Below, piece after piece: positions 23,560 through 35,108 of a DNA stretch of 64,000 bases. The notes under the pieces were generated by a model that did not search any database, was not told the DNA's origin, and worked only from the letters and a program-made list of their open reading frames with translations. Source of the stretch: Trissonchulus latispiculum (Eukaryota; Nematoda; Enoplea; Enoplida; Ironidae). The translations under genes and the position numbers were made by a program. The stretch spans positions 1 to 64,000 of the forward strand of contig JASAND010006800.1 of NCBI GenBank assembly GCA_030248195.1. The letters run 5' to 3'. Positions within the stretch are counted from its first letter, which is position 1, and each line of letters starts with the position of its first letter.

Positions 23560-23785
23560 AGCGGCACAGCTCACGTAGGAGTAGGACTTTCATCAGATAG
23601 CATATTTGACCACTTTTGAAAAATTTTGCCCCAAATGGCCTAAGACCCCCACCACCCCAGCACTCTACAACCACTTTGGGTATGCAAGCAAACCTATGAC
23701 ACAAGTTGCTCAGCTCACTGAGAACCTGCACTATAGATAAAAATCTGACCATTTTTGACAAATTTTATTTAGTCCACACAAAGCC
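23560..23785 (+). repeat. Diverged ~147-bp array remnant
   Basis: About one and a half units resembling the Helitron-like core repeat: ATTTGACCACTTTTGAAAAATTTT, CTCTACAACCACTTTGGGTA, ACACAAGTTGCTCAGCTCACT, then TGACCATTTTTGACAAATTTT. The orientation is that of the 5.1-kb array. Confidence 0.5.
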
Positions 23786-23789
23786 CATT

Positions 23790-24194
23790 CCAGAAAACAA
23801 TTAGAAAAAAGTTTCTAAACTTTTTCCATAAAATTTCTGATTGTTTACCAAGATTATTTCTAGTGTTTCCATATTTTTCTAGTTGTTTTCTTGTGGTTTT
23901 CTATTTAATTTATGGTAATTTTTTTCTAACCAGGTACCACTTTCCATTTGTTTTTTGATTTACTTCTAATTGATTTCTCAACAGTTTCTTATTTCTTTCG
24001 AATTAATAATTTCTTAAAAAGGGTCACATTTGCTTATTGTTTTTAAATAATATCGCATCGTTTTCAAAAATGCTTCTAATGACTTCCGATTGACAATAAA
24101 TCAATCAGAAACGTTTTAGTTGGTCAGTTGCTACAGATACATCACAATGAGATATTCACTTAAGTATAGACACCAAGCTACATGACCACATAGG
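23790..24194. other. AT-rich spacer, no gene seen
   Basis: The stretch is rich in TTTTCTA/TTTCTAATT words and has no ORF or repeat family that I can identify. Confidence 0.35.
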
Positions 24195-24228
24195 TTATAT
24201 ATATATAAATATAAATATATATATATAT

Positions 24229-24268
<40 letters not shown>
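24195..24268. repeat. (AT)n microsatellite
   Basis: Imperfect then perfect AT repeats. They form the left flank of the palindromic element that follows, with TATATAT also on its right, so the element inserted at a TA-rich target. Confidence 0.9.
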
Positions 24269-24272
<4 letters not shown>

Positions 24273-25217
24273 GTAGTAATTTCTGTATTCAGTAAATACT
24301 GTATTTACTGGCCGATTTCAGTAAATACGGTATTTACTAGTAAGAATTGTATTTTCTTTAAACTTCCTATCTTTACACGTAAATACCATTTTTACTGAAA
24401 CTCGTCCAGTAAATACTGTATTTTCAAGAAAAATTCTGTATTTTGTCTTAAACGCCTTTGTCTTTTGTGTGTGGCTATGGGTTCAAGAGCTGCCGACGTC
24501 ATATTTAAAGGCAAAGATTAGGTCATACATTATCACAGTAGATATGTGCAAAGGGGGTGCATGAAGATAAACTCCGTATTAGTTCGTAAAATTGAGAAAA
24601 TGTTTTAATTTTAACACAGTTTTTAAAATCAAAACTGGTACATCAATTATACACTTACGTTTTCTGTATTTTACTAATAAATTCTGTATTTTATAGTAAT
24701 AATTATAGTAACTATAGTAATATAATTTATAGTTTTAAACCGCTAATAGTGTATTTTTTAAATTACCAAAAGTAAGTAGGATTAAAATCATTAAGTAACT
24801 TATTAATTTTTAATTAATCGTAATTCATTATGATTATATAATGCAGATCTGTTTTGATTTTAAAAACTGTGTTAAAATTACAACATTTTCTTAATTTTAC
24901 GAACTAATACGGAGTTTATCTGCATGCACCCCCTTTGCACATATCTACTGTGATAATGTATGAACTATCATTTGCCTTTAAATATGACGTCGGCATGCCC
25001 TTTGAACCCATAGCCACACACAAAGACAAAGGCGTTTAAGACAAAATACAGAATTTACTAGAAAATACAGTATTTACTGGACGAGTTTCAGTAAAAATGG
25101 TATTTACGTGTAAAGATAGGAAGTTTAAAGAAAATACAATTCTTACTAGTAAATACCGTATTTACTGAAATCGGCCAGTAAATACAGTATTTACTGAATA
25201 CAGAAATTACTGCGACA
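24269..25217. mobile_element. Palindromic element, family T
   Basis: The arms are about 380 bp and start TGTCGTAGTAATTTCTGTAT. The right arm is the reverse complement, ending ATACAGAAATTACTGCGACA. GTATTTACTG/CAGTAAATAC recurs more than ten times, concentrated near both ends, and the arms also share GGAGTTTATCT.CATGCACCCCC. Non-coding; inserted in (TA)n. Confidence 0.85.
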
Positions 25218-25229
25218 TATATATGACTA

Positions 25230-26945
25230 GATTTCTGAGGAGTTCGACGAAGCTCAAAGACGGCCCATGATGACCCAAAAATCGATTTCGCTCTAACTTT
25301 CTGTGGTGAAACCCTATGGTTCAAGAAACTCTTTGGTACAATCGCGACATTTTTTGGCTGTCCCGTTAGTGCACGGTAGCATTCCAAAGTTAGCTGCTGG
25401 AGCAACCAAAACGGTATCATCATTGTTTTATTCAAATGCCTGTACGAGCAGAGTCATTTCTCGGCGGTTCAAGTAACCCCATCTAATATGGGCACATGGA
25501 GGTAGTCTAAGCATGCATAACGCCAATTGCCTCTACATTGCTTAATGGTCCTGAAACAACAACTTATTCCTAATCATATCCTACCTCAGTGACACTCGAC
25601 AATTAGTATTTAAGGTGTATAAATTCTGCTGTAGTGGAGAATCGCACACCATTTCTTATAATTTGAACAAATATATCAGAAGTATAAATCCACTGAATTT
25701 CGACTGATTCCATGGGGACCTCCATTTTCTGTGAATGTTTGTTTATTTTTCGGCTGCAGTTGCGAGATTTTTGACAAATTACAGTTCTACCTCTCTTACT
25801 GCCACGAGGCAGAAAAAACACAACTCTTTTTTCGCCGTTTGTGGGTCCATATAACTGCTATTTGTGTGCCAAAATTCAGACAATTTGAGAAAGACCTCCA
25901 TTTTCTGTGAATTTCTGTTTATTTTTCGGTTGACGTTGAACCACTGTCACAAAGCATAGTTATGCCTCTCTAAGTGTCAAATCAGATTGGGAAATGGTAA
26001 GCTTAAGGTTTTGCAACCAGTAGAAATTTTAATTATGTTGCTAGTTGTGAAAAGGGGGGGAGGCGGGTTGGGCACATAAACGTGGCGGCTGCACATGGCT
26101 GGAAGGAAGCCAAGGTCTGAATACCCGATATTATTTGACCACACCCATGCTCTGTATCTTCGCCAAAAAATAGACCAATCGGACAAATTCGGGGCAAGTC
26201 GATTTTAGTAGCCGGTCGTTTAGTAGTATGATCGTTCAACGTCAACCGAAAATTAAATATTCACAGAAAACGGAGATCGTTCTCAAATGGTCGAAAGTTT
26301 GGCACATAAATAGCCATTATATATACCCACAAACTGCGAAAAACGGCATGTGTTTTTTCTGCCTCGTGGCTGTAAGAGAGGTAGAACTGTAATTTGTCAA
26401 AAATCTCGCAACTGCAACCGAAAAATAAACAAACATTCACAGAAAACGGAGGTCCTCATGGAATCAGTCGAAATTCAGTGGATTTATACGTCTGATAAAT
26501 TTGTTCAAATTATAAGAAATGGTGTGCGATTCTCCCCCATATACAGCAGAATTTATACACCTTAAATATTAATTGTCGAGTGTCACTGAGGTAGGATATG
26601 ATTAGGAATAAGTTGTTGTTTCAGGACCAATAAGCAATGTAGAGGCAAATGGCGTTATGTATGCGTGGACTACCTCCATATGCCCATATTAGATGGGGTT
26701 ACTTGAACCGTCGAGAAATGATTCTGCTCGTACAGGCATTTGAATGAAAACCGTGATGATACCCTTTTGGTTGCTCCAGCAGCTAACTTTGGAATGCTAC
26801 CGTGCACTAACGGGACAGCCAAAAAATGTCGCGATTGTACCAGAGAGTTTGTTGAACCATAGGCTTTCACCACAGAAAGTTAAAGCGAAATCGATTTTTA
26901 GGTCGCCATGACCATCGTCGAACTACTCAGAAATCGATTCATATA
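25230..26945. mobile_element. 1.7-kb palindromic element, family V
   Basis: The left arm (25,230-25,822) returns inverted at 26,340-26,945 with the end GATTTCTGAGNAGTTCGACGA. A second inner pair (about 25,880-25,950 against 26,225-26,285, ATTTTCTGTGAA / TTCACAGAAAACGG) continues the palindrome. The ~590-bp arms are among the longest in the window. It abuts element T on the left and a broken retrotransposon on the right. Confidence 0.85.
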
Positions 26946-26989
26946 TTATATTGGAGTGTATATATATATGGTAGACAGATAGCGAAGTT

Positions 26990-27817
26990 CGTTCTACCAC
27001 CTTTCTTAAAAATCGGGATGATGATTGCAGTGTACCATTCATTTGGCAGTTCACCAGTGGTCCATATTTCCCGAAGTAAAGATGTAATTGCTTCAGCAAG
27101 CCCATGTCCACCATACTTCCACAGTTCTGCAGTGATTCCATCCGCTCCAGGTGCCTTATTAAGCTTCAACGAGCGCAAAGCTTCTAGTACCTCTTCCTGC
27201 GTGGGAGGGTCCTCATTGATATTCAGAAAACCATGGAATTCCAGGTCATTATCTGTTACCGACTGCTGAGGCGGAGGGCAGTTCAAGACATCCGAGAAGT
27301 GCTGTCGCCATCGGTTAAGCCTATTCGTCCAATTTGTGATTGGGAGGCCGGCTGAATCAGTGATAGATTCGCTCAGTGGAGGCCCTCTGTCGCCAAAAGA
27401 TCGGACTACCCTAAACAAGGTAGCCGAATTGCCAGCTGCACAGGCCAGATTCGCTTCCTCTGCCACCGTATTTCAATATGATTCTTTATCTCTTCGTACA
27501 GATTGCCTCACCTCGCGGTCCAGCCTTTTCTTGGTATTTCCCACAGCCTGCCTTCTAGCCTCTGCAAGGGCAAGTGTGTCCTTGCTAATCCATTCCGTGT
27601 GTTTCCTTTCCCGCTTTCCAAGAACTTCTTCTGCTGCTAGTAATACGGAATTCTTCAGATGGTTCCAATAATCTTGGATGTTACCCAGCTGTGGACCTGA
27701 TTCTAATCTTCTCTGGATGTTAGCTTGATATTCAGCCACCTTCTCAGGAATCTGTAGTTTCTCAGTGTCCAGCAAAAGTGGCTTCGGCTTTTGACGAGCC
27801 TTTAGGCGTAGACGCAA
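26990..27817 (-). pseudogene. Reverse transcriptase, N-terminal part
   Basis: A linker (with QDYWNHLKNSVLLAAEEVLG) leads to RT motifs: LKLNKAPGADGITAELWKYG (RT motif 0/1) and LPNEWYTAIIIPIFKKGGRT (motif 2). A single TGA at 27,473-27,475 interrupts the frame where a Trp is expected (SY-stop-NTVAEE). After GGRTN the match to RT families fails and the palindrome begins. The clade was not resolved; RTE-, CR1- or L1-like elements all share these motifs. Confidence 0.8.
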
Positions 27818-28042
27818 TCCAAACCGTACAAGAGCATGATCTGATTTAAAAATGGTTCCCCAAAAGGATCTGCATCTTGTGACAGAACCTCTGAATCGGC
27901 TGTGAACAACTATATGATCAATTTGGTTAAAATGTCGCCCATCTGGGGATCGCCAGGTGACAGGTCGTCTAGCGCTTTTCAGAAATAGGCGGCAATAAAC
28001 ATGTCGTAGATGTGACAGAACTCCACAAGACGGTCACCGTTG

Positions 28043-28645
28043 TCAGATCGAACAGGAGTCGGTCGCATGGTATTTCCACAAGGCCCAACATAACGCTCTT
28101 ACCCAACAAGACGTTGTCCAACCTTTGAAATCTCCGGCGTTGAAATCTCCAAGTACGATTAAAAAATCTATTCTAGCAGTTCCACGTATAAGATTCGACA
28201 AATCGCGGTAGAATTCTGTTTTGGTCGTGGCATCGCTTACGTTGGTTGTGGCGTAAACACAGATAATGCAGATGTTGAAAGGTCTAGCAGCGAGTTTGAG
28301 CAGGGCCAGCCGGCTAGATACCGGATTCCATTCTAGAATGGCATCGTACATCTTAGGGGTCACGACAAAACCGACCCCCTCGCGACCAATACCATCTTCC
28401 CTACCATAGTAGAGGAGCGTGTAGGAACTAAAAGGCATAACAGCACCGTCAGGGTTAGGGATCTGGATTGTCCGCTCGCCACTCCCCCCAAGTCTATGCT
28501 CAGAGACGCCAACCAGGTCCATATGACTTTGGACCAAAGATCTCGCCAACAAAGACTGCGACCCGGGTACGAAAAGAGATCTGACGTTCCAGGATCCCAT
28601 AACCAAATCTCCAAAAGCGTTTATTATTCTTTGATTTGGATTCAT
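28043..28645 (-). pseudogene. APE-type endonuclease of a non-LTR retrotransposon
   Basis: 200 codons with endonuclease/exonuclease/phosphatase-fold motifs in order: LVMGSWNVRSLF at the start, LVGVSEHRL (catalytic Glu), a central IGREGVGFVVTP, IICVYATT, and LIVLGDFNAG (Asp/Asn). The frame is lost after DFNAGDFKGW. The end of the domain continues in other frames (DNGDRLVEFCHIYDMFIAA, then TWRSPDGRHFNQIDHIVVHS) to about 27,820. In life it would nick target DNA to prime reverse transcription. Confidence 0.82.
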
Positions 28646-29090
28646 AGTGATAATTCAGGGTAGTTTTACGTGGAGGCCCCAGCTCCATAACACTCCACTT
28701 AGCCCAGGAGCGCTGGCGTGTTAATAAACTCCGTTTGATCATCCTTTCTGGATCACGCCAAACGGTGTAGAGGTGGAGGAGGCGGTGGATCCCACCAGAC
28801 CCTTTCCAGCTCCGTCCCTTCATATTCACATCATCATGTATCGTCACCAGGGGACCCAGGTATTTTTCTTCACCATTGCCTGCCATTAGCCGAGGTGCGG
28901 CCCTTCACCGCCGGTGCCAGACCTGTCCGCCTTGGTAGAACCTGCCAGGGACCGAAGTCCCAGACGGCATAGCCCTGGCACGACCCCGTTATCACCGGTT
29001 CGCCACGGTGAGGCCACAGGTTGGACTTCGGAACCGGAACCGGAACCGCTTCCGGACAAGTTAGGTCCGTTTGTTTTTTCCGTGTAAGTC

Positions 29091-29399
29091 ACGCTTGGGG
29101 AATCCGTTTTAGTCTAACTCACAAACTGAACGATGTGGGCATTTTCAGCCGGTGATGTCTGGTTTTTCTGAGTAGTATTTGTGTTAACGTACATTTTGGA
29201 CAATTTTCCGCTGCCCGGCCCGGCCGGCCACCTGTGCGGCCGGTCAAAGGTGGCCTGACCACTAAGATGGTCAAAAAAGGCCAATTTTGTGTCACGGCTA
29301 CAGGGCTCAGGGAACAAGCTAGAGAGACGCGGCTTGTTGCATAACAAACTTTGGGATGGGTATATAGCGTGTCATAACGAACGGTGATTTTCGCTATCT
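29091..29399. other. Spacer, no gene seen
   Basis: GC-rich words such as CCCGGCCCGGCCGGCC occur at about 29,214. There is no supported ORF. It lies between the retrotransposon leader and a reversed Helitron-like element. Confidence 0.35.
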
Positions 29400-30540
29400 G
29401 TCCGGAATCGTTCAGGCGGCCGGCCCAAAGTTGGTCCGGTCAAATAGCCATTTTCGGAAAATTTCTAAGTCCCAACTCTACAAGGAAATAGTCAAAAATA
29501 GGCCTAAATATACTGTTTTCGGCCATATATTGGGACGCATCTAAGGGTTATCGGGTTCGCTGAACACGATGAGCATAGTCGTAGCGCTGTGCGGTACTGC
29601 TATCGCGCTGTATTGTTATGCAGCAACCATAGCACGCTGTCTGTAGACTTACTGTAAACGGCTAAACATATGAAACTTGTTGATCATTGTGTCTGTAGTA
29701 AGGGGGAACTGTAGCTATGTTAGTTGGTGCACTCTCTAGCTTCCACCGTGCTGCATGTGCTGTCCCAAAACGGCACGTGCAGAATAGCATTGAAAATCAT
29801 GCCGTATAAGTCTCCTTTTTTTGGCAGTGACGCTTGCGTATAGTTGCGCTGCAGCAGAGTGCTGCTAAAGTACAGCACGTCCTATAACTATATAGCTACA
29901 CAAAAGTTGCAATCGTCCGAAATTTTGCTTATTTAGTACGGCAGAGCATTAGAAATCGTACCGTATACAGTACGGTTTGCATCTGGTTGCGATGCAGTAG
30001 AGTGCTGCTAAAGTACATCTCGGCCTATAACTAGCTACAGATACGTCGCAATTGTCCAAAATTTCGCATATAACTGCAGAAAAGCAATTGAAATCGTGCC
30101 GTATAAGTTTGTGTCATCGACAGTATAATTTGCATCTGGTTGCGCTGCAGTAGAGTGCTGCTCAAGTTCAGCACGGCCTAATACTAGCAACAGATATATA
30201 AATAGCAATTGCCTGAAATTCTGCAGGCACGTGCATGATAACATTACAAATCATTCCGTATAGGTTTCCTTCATTGACAGTATATAATTTGCAAATCTAT
30301 ATAGTTGCGCTGCAGTAGAGTGCTGCTGAAGTACAGCATGGCCTATAATAATCACAGATAAATAGCAATCGCCTAAAATTCTGCAGGCGCGTGCAGAATA
30401 ACATTAAAAATCATGTCGTATAAGTCTACTACTTTGGCAGTGACGCTTGCGTCTGGTTGCGCTGCAGTAGAGTGCTGCTGAAGTACAGCATGGCTTATAA
30501 CAAACTACAGATAACTTTCTGCAACTTTCTAAAATATTCT
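29400..30540 (-). mobile_element. Helitron-like element 4, reversed
   Basis: 29,455-29,580 (AAATTTCTAAGTCCCAACT..., GGGTTCGCTGAACACGATGAGCATA) matches the reversed beginning of the Helitron-like single-copy part and closely parallels 63,060-63,170. It is followed by a tandem array of a different core repeat (29,640-30,540). The 3' tail and hairpin expected to the left are missing. Confidence 0.55.
29640..30540 (-). repeat. ~143-165-bp tandem array
   Basis: The anchor GCTGCAGTAGAGTGCTGCT recurs at about 29,848, 29,991, 30,144, 30,309 and 30,461, spacings 143, 153, 165 and 152. Units also share AAGTACAGCA, GGCCTATAA and AAATCATGCCGTATAAGT. The sequence is unrelated to the 149-bp units at 5.1 kb but has a similar length. 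Confidence 0.85.
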
Positions 30541-30855
30541 TATTTGTAGTGGATGAGGGGGTTTTCTGCCAAAATCAAGAAAATTGGAGATGAAGGACTG
30601 AATGAATGAAATGAAGGTTTAATGAATTAAACATTAAAAATGAAATAGGACACCAATTTTTACTGCATATATATGTTGTATTAAGTGTTGGATTATATGC
30701 ATTAATTAAATTAATTAAATTAAGTTGTGTTGTAAGTTGTTTAAATTATGTAATTATTAAGTATTACGAACACAATAGTTGCAGACGCAGAGCTATGTGC
30801 ACAAATTGGTAAACTGTTACTGAAGAACTGCCACCAGCATCAGTCCAGGCAGTTT
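30541..30855. other. AT-rich spacer, no gene seen
   Basis: Contains TTAATTAAATTAATTAAATTAAG-type simple sequence and no ORF of note. Confidence 0.4.
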
Positions 30856-31038
30856 CCGCGAATATGGGTTGTTCAGCGAAGCTGGCCCATATTAGTGCGC
30901 TTTTAACGTAGTCCTCCTGGCATTTACAATCTGCCAGTGGCGGATCCAGGATTTTGAAAAGGGGGGGGGCAGAAAAATTTTTCCGCGAGGGGGTAAAAAT
31001 TTTTCTTTTCCAGGAACAAAACATTTTTACAAGAAAAC

Positions 31039-32071
31039 TATAGTACGACCAAAAAATGTGTGTACAAACTTCGACCGTTTATAGCAGATTAACCTTCGGA
31101 GTAAACCCCAACAATGTATATATTTTTAGAATCCTCAGGAACCAGAGATTTCGAAAATTTAGAAAAATCCATAATTCCGGGTTTTATTCACGGAAAATCT
31201 AAAATTTTTACTTTATCGCCCAATTTTTATTGCAATCAAAATTTTGTTTTCAGGATCGAATACAGCTGGTCCTGCTGCACATTTTTGCTCTTAGAAGTTT
31301 TTCACAAAAATGCACCCAATTTCCGGAATTCAGGGTTTTCAAAATTTCCGGTTTTTAAAAATTTTCTCCAATACCCACAAGAGGAGTATTATTCGAAAGC
31401 TCTTGAAGAGCTGAACAAATCTTGTAATAGAACGAACTCGCAGAAATGAGCCCAGTTCTCGGAATTCGCCAATACTTTCCAAGATAGAGTGAAATCCGGA
31501 ATTCGTGAATTTCGTGAATTGGGTGCATTTTCAGACATTGATTCTATTACAAGATTTGTTCAGCTCATCAAGAGCTTTCGAATGATACCCATGTTGTGGG
31601 GTATTGGAGAAAATTTTTAAAATCCGGAAAATCCTGTTTTCTCGAATCCCGGAAATTGTGTGCATTTTCAAGAGTTCATTCTATTACAAGATTTGTTCCG
31701 CTCGATAAGAGCTTTCGAATGATACTCCTCTTGTGGGTATTGGAGAAAATTTTTAAAAACCGGAAATTTTGAAAACCCGGAATTCCGTAAATTGGGCACA
31801 TTCTCGTGAAAAATTTCTAAGAGCAAACTATGCAGCGGGACCCGCTCTATTCGATCCTGAAAACAAAATTTTGATTGCGATAAAAATTGGGCGAAAAACT
31901 AAAAATATTAGATTTTCCGTGAATGAAACACGGAATTCCGGATTTTTCCAGATTTTCGAAATCTCGAGTTCCTGAGGATTCTAAAAATATATACATTGTT
32001 GGGGTTTACTCCAAAGGTTAATTTGCTATAAACGGTCGAAGTTTGTACACACATTTTTTGGTCGTACTATA
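31039..32071. mobile_element. Palindromic element, family F
   Basis: TATAGTACGACCAAAAAATG at the left is inverted at the right end. Arms of more than 400 bp carry CCTTCGGAGTAAACCCCAAC, GGAATTC-rich blocks and ACAAGATTTGTTC.GCTC..AAGAGCTTTCGAATGATA. The last motif occurs at least three times in the interior. Confidence 0.82.
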
Positions 32072-32239
32072 ATATTGTGTATGGAAAGGTCAGGGTAATC
32101 ATACACTTTAGGGGGTAAAAAGGTTTTTGATGGAAAAAATTAGACCAAATTTTGCGAAAATGGGCCTGCGGGGTTTTCGAGGGTGGCGGTTTCAGTAAAA
32201 ATAAAAATTTTAATGTAGCTCTCAATCCGCGGTCTCTAT

Positions 32240-32645
32240 AGCGCCGAACCCGGTTTTCGAGAGGTGAGCCCGTGGGAAAATCTTTTATTTGAAGGCAGAT
32301 CTCAACAAAACTTAGTTCTAGGGGGTTTTCGGGAGCGCAGAATTCGAATTTGAGGTCTGTTTTCCTGCCCGACCAACCAATTTTGCTCTGGCTACCCCCC
32401 ACCCCCGTGGTTCCGACCCCGTGGGAAAATTTTTTATTTGACCTCAGAACTCGACCAAAATCGACCCCATGGGGTTTTCGGGGACGTAGAATTCGAATTT
32501 GAGGCCTGTTTCCCTGCCCGACCAACCAATTTTGCTCTGGCGACCCCCCACCCCCGTGGTTCCGACCCCGTGGGAAAATTTTTTATTTGACCTCAGAACT
32601 CGACCAAAATCGACCCCCTGGGGTTTTCGAATTTGAGGCCTGTTT
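32240..32645. repeat. 149-bp tandem array (about 2.7 copies)
   Basis: GTGGGAAAATNTTTTATTTGA recurs at 32,272, 32,421 and 32,570, exactly 149 bp apart. Units contain TTTTGCTCTGGC.ACCCCCCACCCCCGTGG. The sequence is not related to the 5.1-kb array, although the period is the same. Confidence 0.9.
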
Positions 32646-32659
32646 TAGCAGCAAGCTAC

Positions 32660-32667
32660 TATATATA

Positions 32668-32763
<96 letters not shown>
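32660..32763. repeat. (AT)n microsatellite
   Basis: About 50 AT units; target for insertion of the palindrome that follows. Confidence 0.97.
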
Positions 32764-32766
<3 letters not shown>

Positions 32767-33749
32767 ACGGGCAGATGAATAAATGGGACACTTCTGAAAG
32801 TGTCCAGACAGATAGATAAATTATGCATGTGCGCAGACAGATAGATAAATTCTTACAATTATCGCATTCTGTCCGGACAGATGAGTAAATTATCTATATG
32901 TCCAGAACAAGGTTGGACAGATGCGTAAATTTTTAAACTAAGAACTAATAGTGCAGAATATTTGTGATTATATCTGTTGTTTAACTTCAGTATTGTTCGT
33001 CACTTTATTTTAAATAGTTTATTCATTGTTCTAAAGCTTGTTATATAGTTTATTAGCATTTTATTAAATTTTACATCTGTTACTTTAAAAATTTGTTACT
33101 TGATTTAATTAATTTTAGATAGCATTTATTAGATATCGTTCCAATTATTGATCGCTATTGATAATTTATTTGTTTGTTAATTAATTTTAATAATTTTATG
33201 TACTTATTTCTGAAATTTTGGTGCCGTCATTTTAACGCAATTTAAAATGGAAACCAACGGTGAAACTAAGAAGAATTAAATTTACATATTTACGTTTTAT
33301 GCTAACGTATAATTATTTACTTATATACGTATTGCCTAATCTCTTTTTAATGGTAATTACATACAAATAAGTACATAAAATAATTATTAAATTAAAATGT
33401 TATAATACATAAAATAATAAAATCAAATAAGATATTTTAAAATTTAATCAATCATAAGCTAATAAACTATAATAACAAGCTTAAGAACAATGAATAAACT
33501 ATTTAAAATAAAGTGACGAACAATACTGAAGTTAAACAACAGATATAAACACAAATATTCTTCACTATTAGTTCTTAGTTTAAAAATTTACGCATCTGTC
33601 CAACCTTGTTCTGGACACATAGGTAATTTACTCATCTGTCCGGACAGAATGCGATAATTGTAAGAATTTATCTATCTGTCTGCGCACATGCATAATTTAT
33701 CTATCTGTGTGGACACTTTCAGAAGTGTCCAATTTATTCATCTGCCCGT

Positions 33750-33752
<3 letters not shown>
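32764..33752. mobile_element. Palindromic element, family U, in (AT)n
   Basis: GTTACGGGCAGATGAATAAA at the left is inverted at 33,752. The arms are about 480 bp, nearly the whole element. Each arm has four to five spaced copies of a CAGA(C)AGAT..ATAAATT motif within the terminal 180 bp. (AT)n lies on both sides, so the element split one microsatellite. Confidence 0.88.
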
Positions 33753-33817
<65 letters not shown>

Positions 33818-33838
33818 TATATATATATATATATATAT
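33753..33838. repeat. (AT)n - T31 - (AT)n
   Basis: Thirty-one consecutive T (33,784-33,814) lie inside AT repeats. This may be a relic poly(A) tail of a retroposon or simple slippage. Confidence 0.95.
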
Positions 33839-33945
33839 TTGTGCAATTTTTATCACAGTATATGTGTATATATATATATCCGTTGTTTTAGATTTGACTT
33901 CCCGGTATATATAATGGCTGGTAGGGTGCAGCCAGAGGGCGTGGC

Positions 33946-34974
33946 ATGCGTGGCCGTCGTGCACGGCGTCCCGGTCGCTATGTAGCAGGCCCAGGTCGAC
34001 CAATTTCGTCCAGGGAGCACATAGTGGATCCAGCACTGGTCGTTGCACCCCATCCTAACGATAATATCAACTTAAAACGGATCCATCTCAATGTCACTCG
34101 GGATGAAGAAGTGTGCATTAATTTTCTTGCATCAAAGGGCCTGCTCCGAATTTCAGTGAATTGTCCAAACTGCGAAAATCAGTGTCGGTTACATGCTGAT
34201 CGCATCCGGTCTGACAGTTTTCGATGACGTTGCCCACAAGACAACTGCTCATTCCGATTATCCATTCGAGACGGTTCCTTCTTCGAGCAAAGCCATCTCA
34301 ATCTTACTACATTGGTGGAACTTATCTACTGGTGGACGATCGACTGCTCTCAGTTTCTTGTAAAGACTGAGCTGGAAATTGGATCCCCTGGAACCATGGT
34401 TGACTGGTATAACTTCATTCGCGACATTTGTGCAAGTTGGGTTCTTGATTTTTCTGAGCAGATCGGTGGTTTTGATGAAAATGGGCTACCCATCGAGGTG
34501 GAAATTGACGAGTCCAAGTTTATGCACCGAAAGTATCACTGGGGCCAGGTTCGGGATGGTCATTGGGTGTTTGGAGAAATAGAATGTGTCAGCGGACGGT
34601 GCTTTATGGTGGAAGTGGAGAGGAGAGACGCTGCGGCTTTGCTGCTCCTGATTCAGCAATGGATTTTTCCAGGGTCAAGGATAATTTCCGACATGTGGGG
34701 TGCCTACGGTGGGATCAATCAACTGCAACAGCAGTATGACCATGATTGGGTAAACCACTCGCTTCATTTTGTAGATCCGGATGATCCGACAATTCACACT
34801 CACAACGTGGAAGGATTGTGGTCGCGCGTCAAGAGGAAATATAGGAAAATGAGTGGGACCAGCGAAGATCTTTTCTCAGGATATTTACAAGAATTCATGT
34901 GGAGACGGTCACATCCGAATAATCAGTTTTTTCAGATGCTTCACTGGATTGCTTATTACTACGGGGATTTTTGA
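33946..34974 (+). pseudogene. Merlin/IS1595-like (ISXO2-type) DDE transposase
   Basis: One frame of 342 codons has a single internal TGA at 34,225-34,227. Before the stop lies half of a zinc ribbon (VNCPNCENQC); after it the other half (RCPQDNCSF) and RDGSFFEQSHLNL, the conserved N-terminal pattern of this family, in which Trp usually stands at the stop position. The catalytic domain follows: EIDESKF (first Asp, codon at 34,507), IISDMWGAYGGI (second Asp) and HNVEGLWSRVK (Glu), 39 residues after the second Asp. It would cut and paste a Merlin element. Terminal repeats were not located. Apart from the TGA it is intact, so inactivation is recent. Confidence 0.85.
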
Positions 34975-35108
34975 ACTTTGAACTGTTGTAAACTTCTTTG
35001 ATGTACATTCTGTGTATCCTCATGATTATCTCTTGTGGCCTTCGTGATCTCATACGTTGTTATTGTCCTATAGTCACTTAAGTATAGTCATCATTCGTTA
35101 TTACTTAA

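Larger units (their letters stand above)
26960..29090 (-). mobile_element. Non-LTR retrotransposon remnant (endonuclease + partial RT)
   Basis: Read on the - strand, a 5' leader (about 29,090-28,650), an AP-type endonuclease, a linker and the first part of a reverse transcriptase follow in order, then the element stops near 26,960 in the middle of the RT. The catalytic core (YADD region) and the 3' end are missing. Several frameshifts and an in-frame TGA show that it is dead. Loss of the 3' rather than the 5' half is unlike simple 5' truncation and points to a later rearrangement beside palindrome V. Confidence 0.85.

Noticed and set aside
32067..32525. 152-codon - strand ORF
   Set aside because: It crosses the end of palindrome F and the 149-bp array; its internal repetition reflects the array.
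33946..34974. TGA read as Trp by a variant genetic code
   Set aside because: TGG is used for Trp in the same genes and in NDRG. TGA lesions occur only in decaying transposon genes that also have frameshifts.
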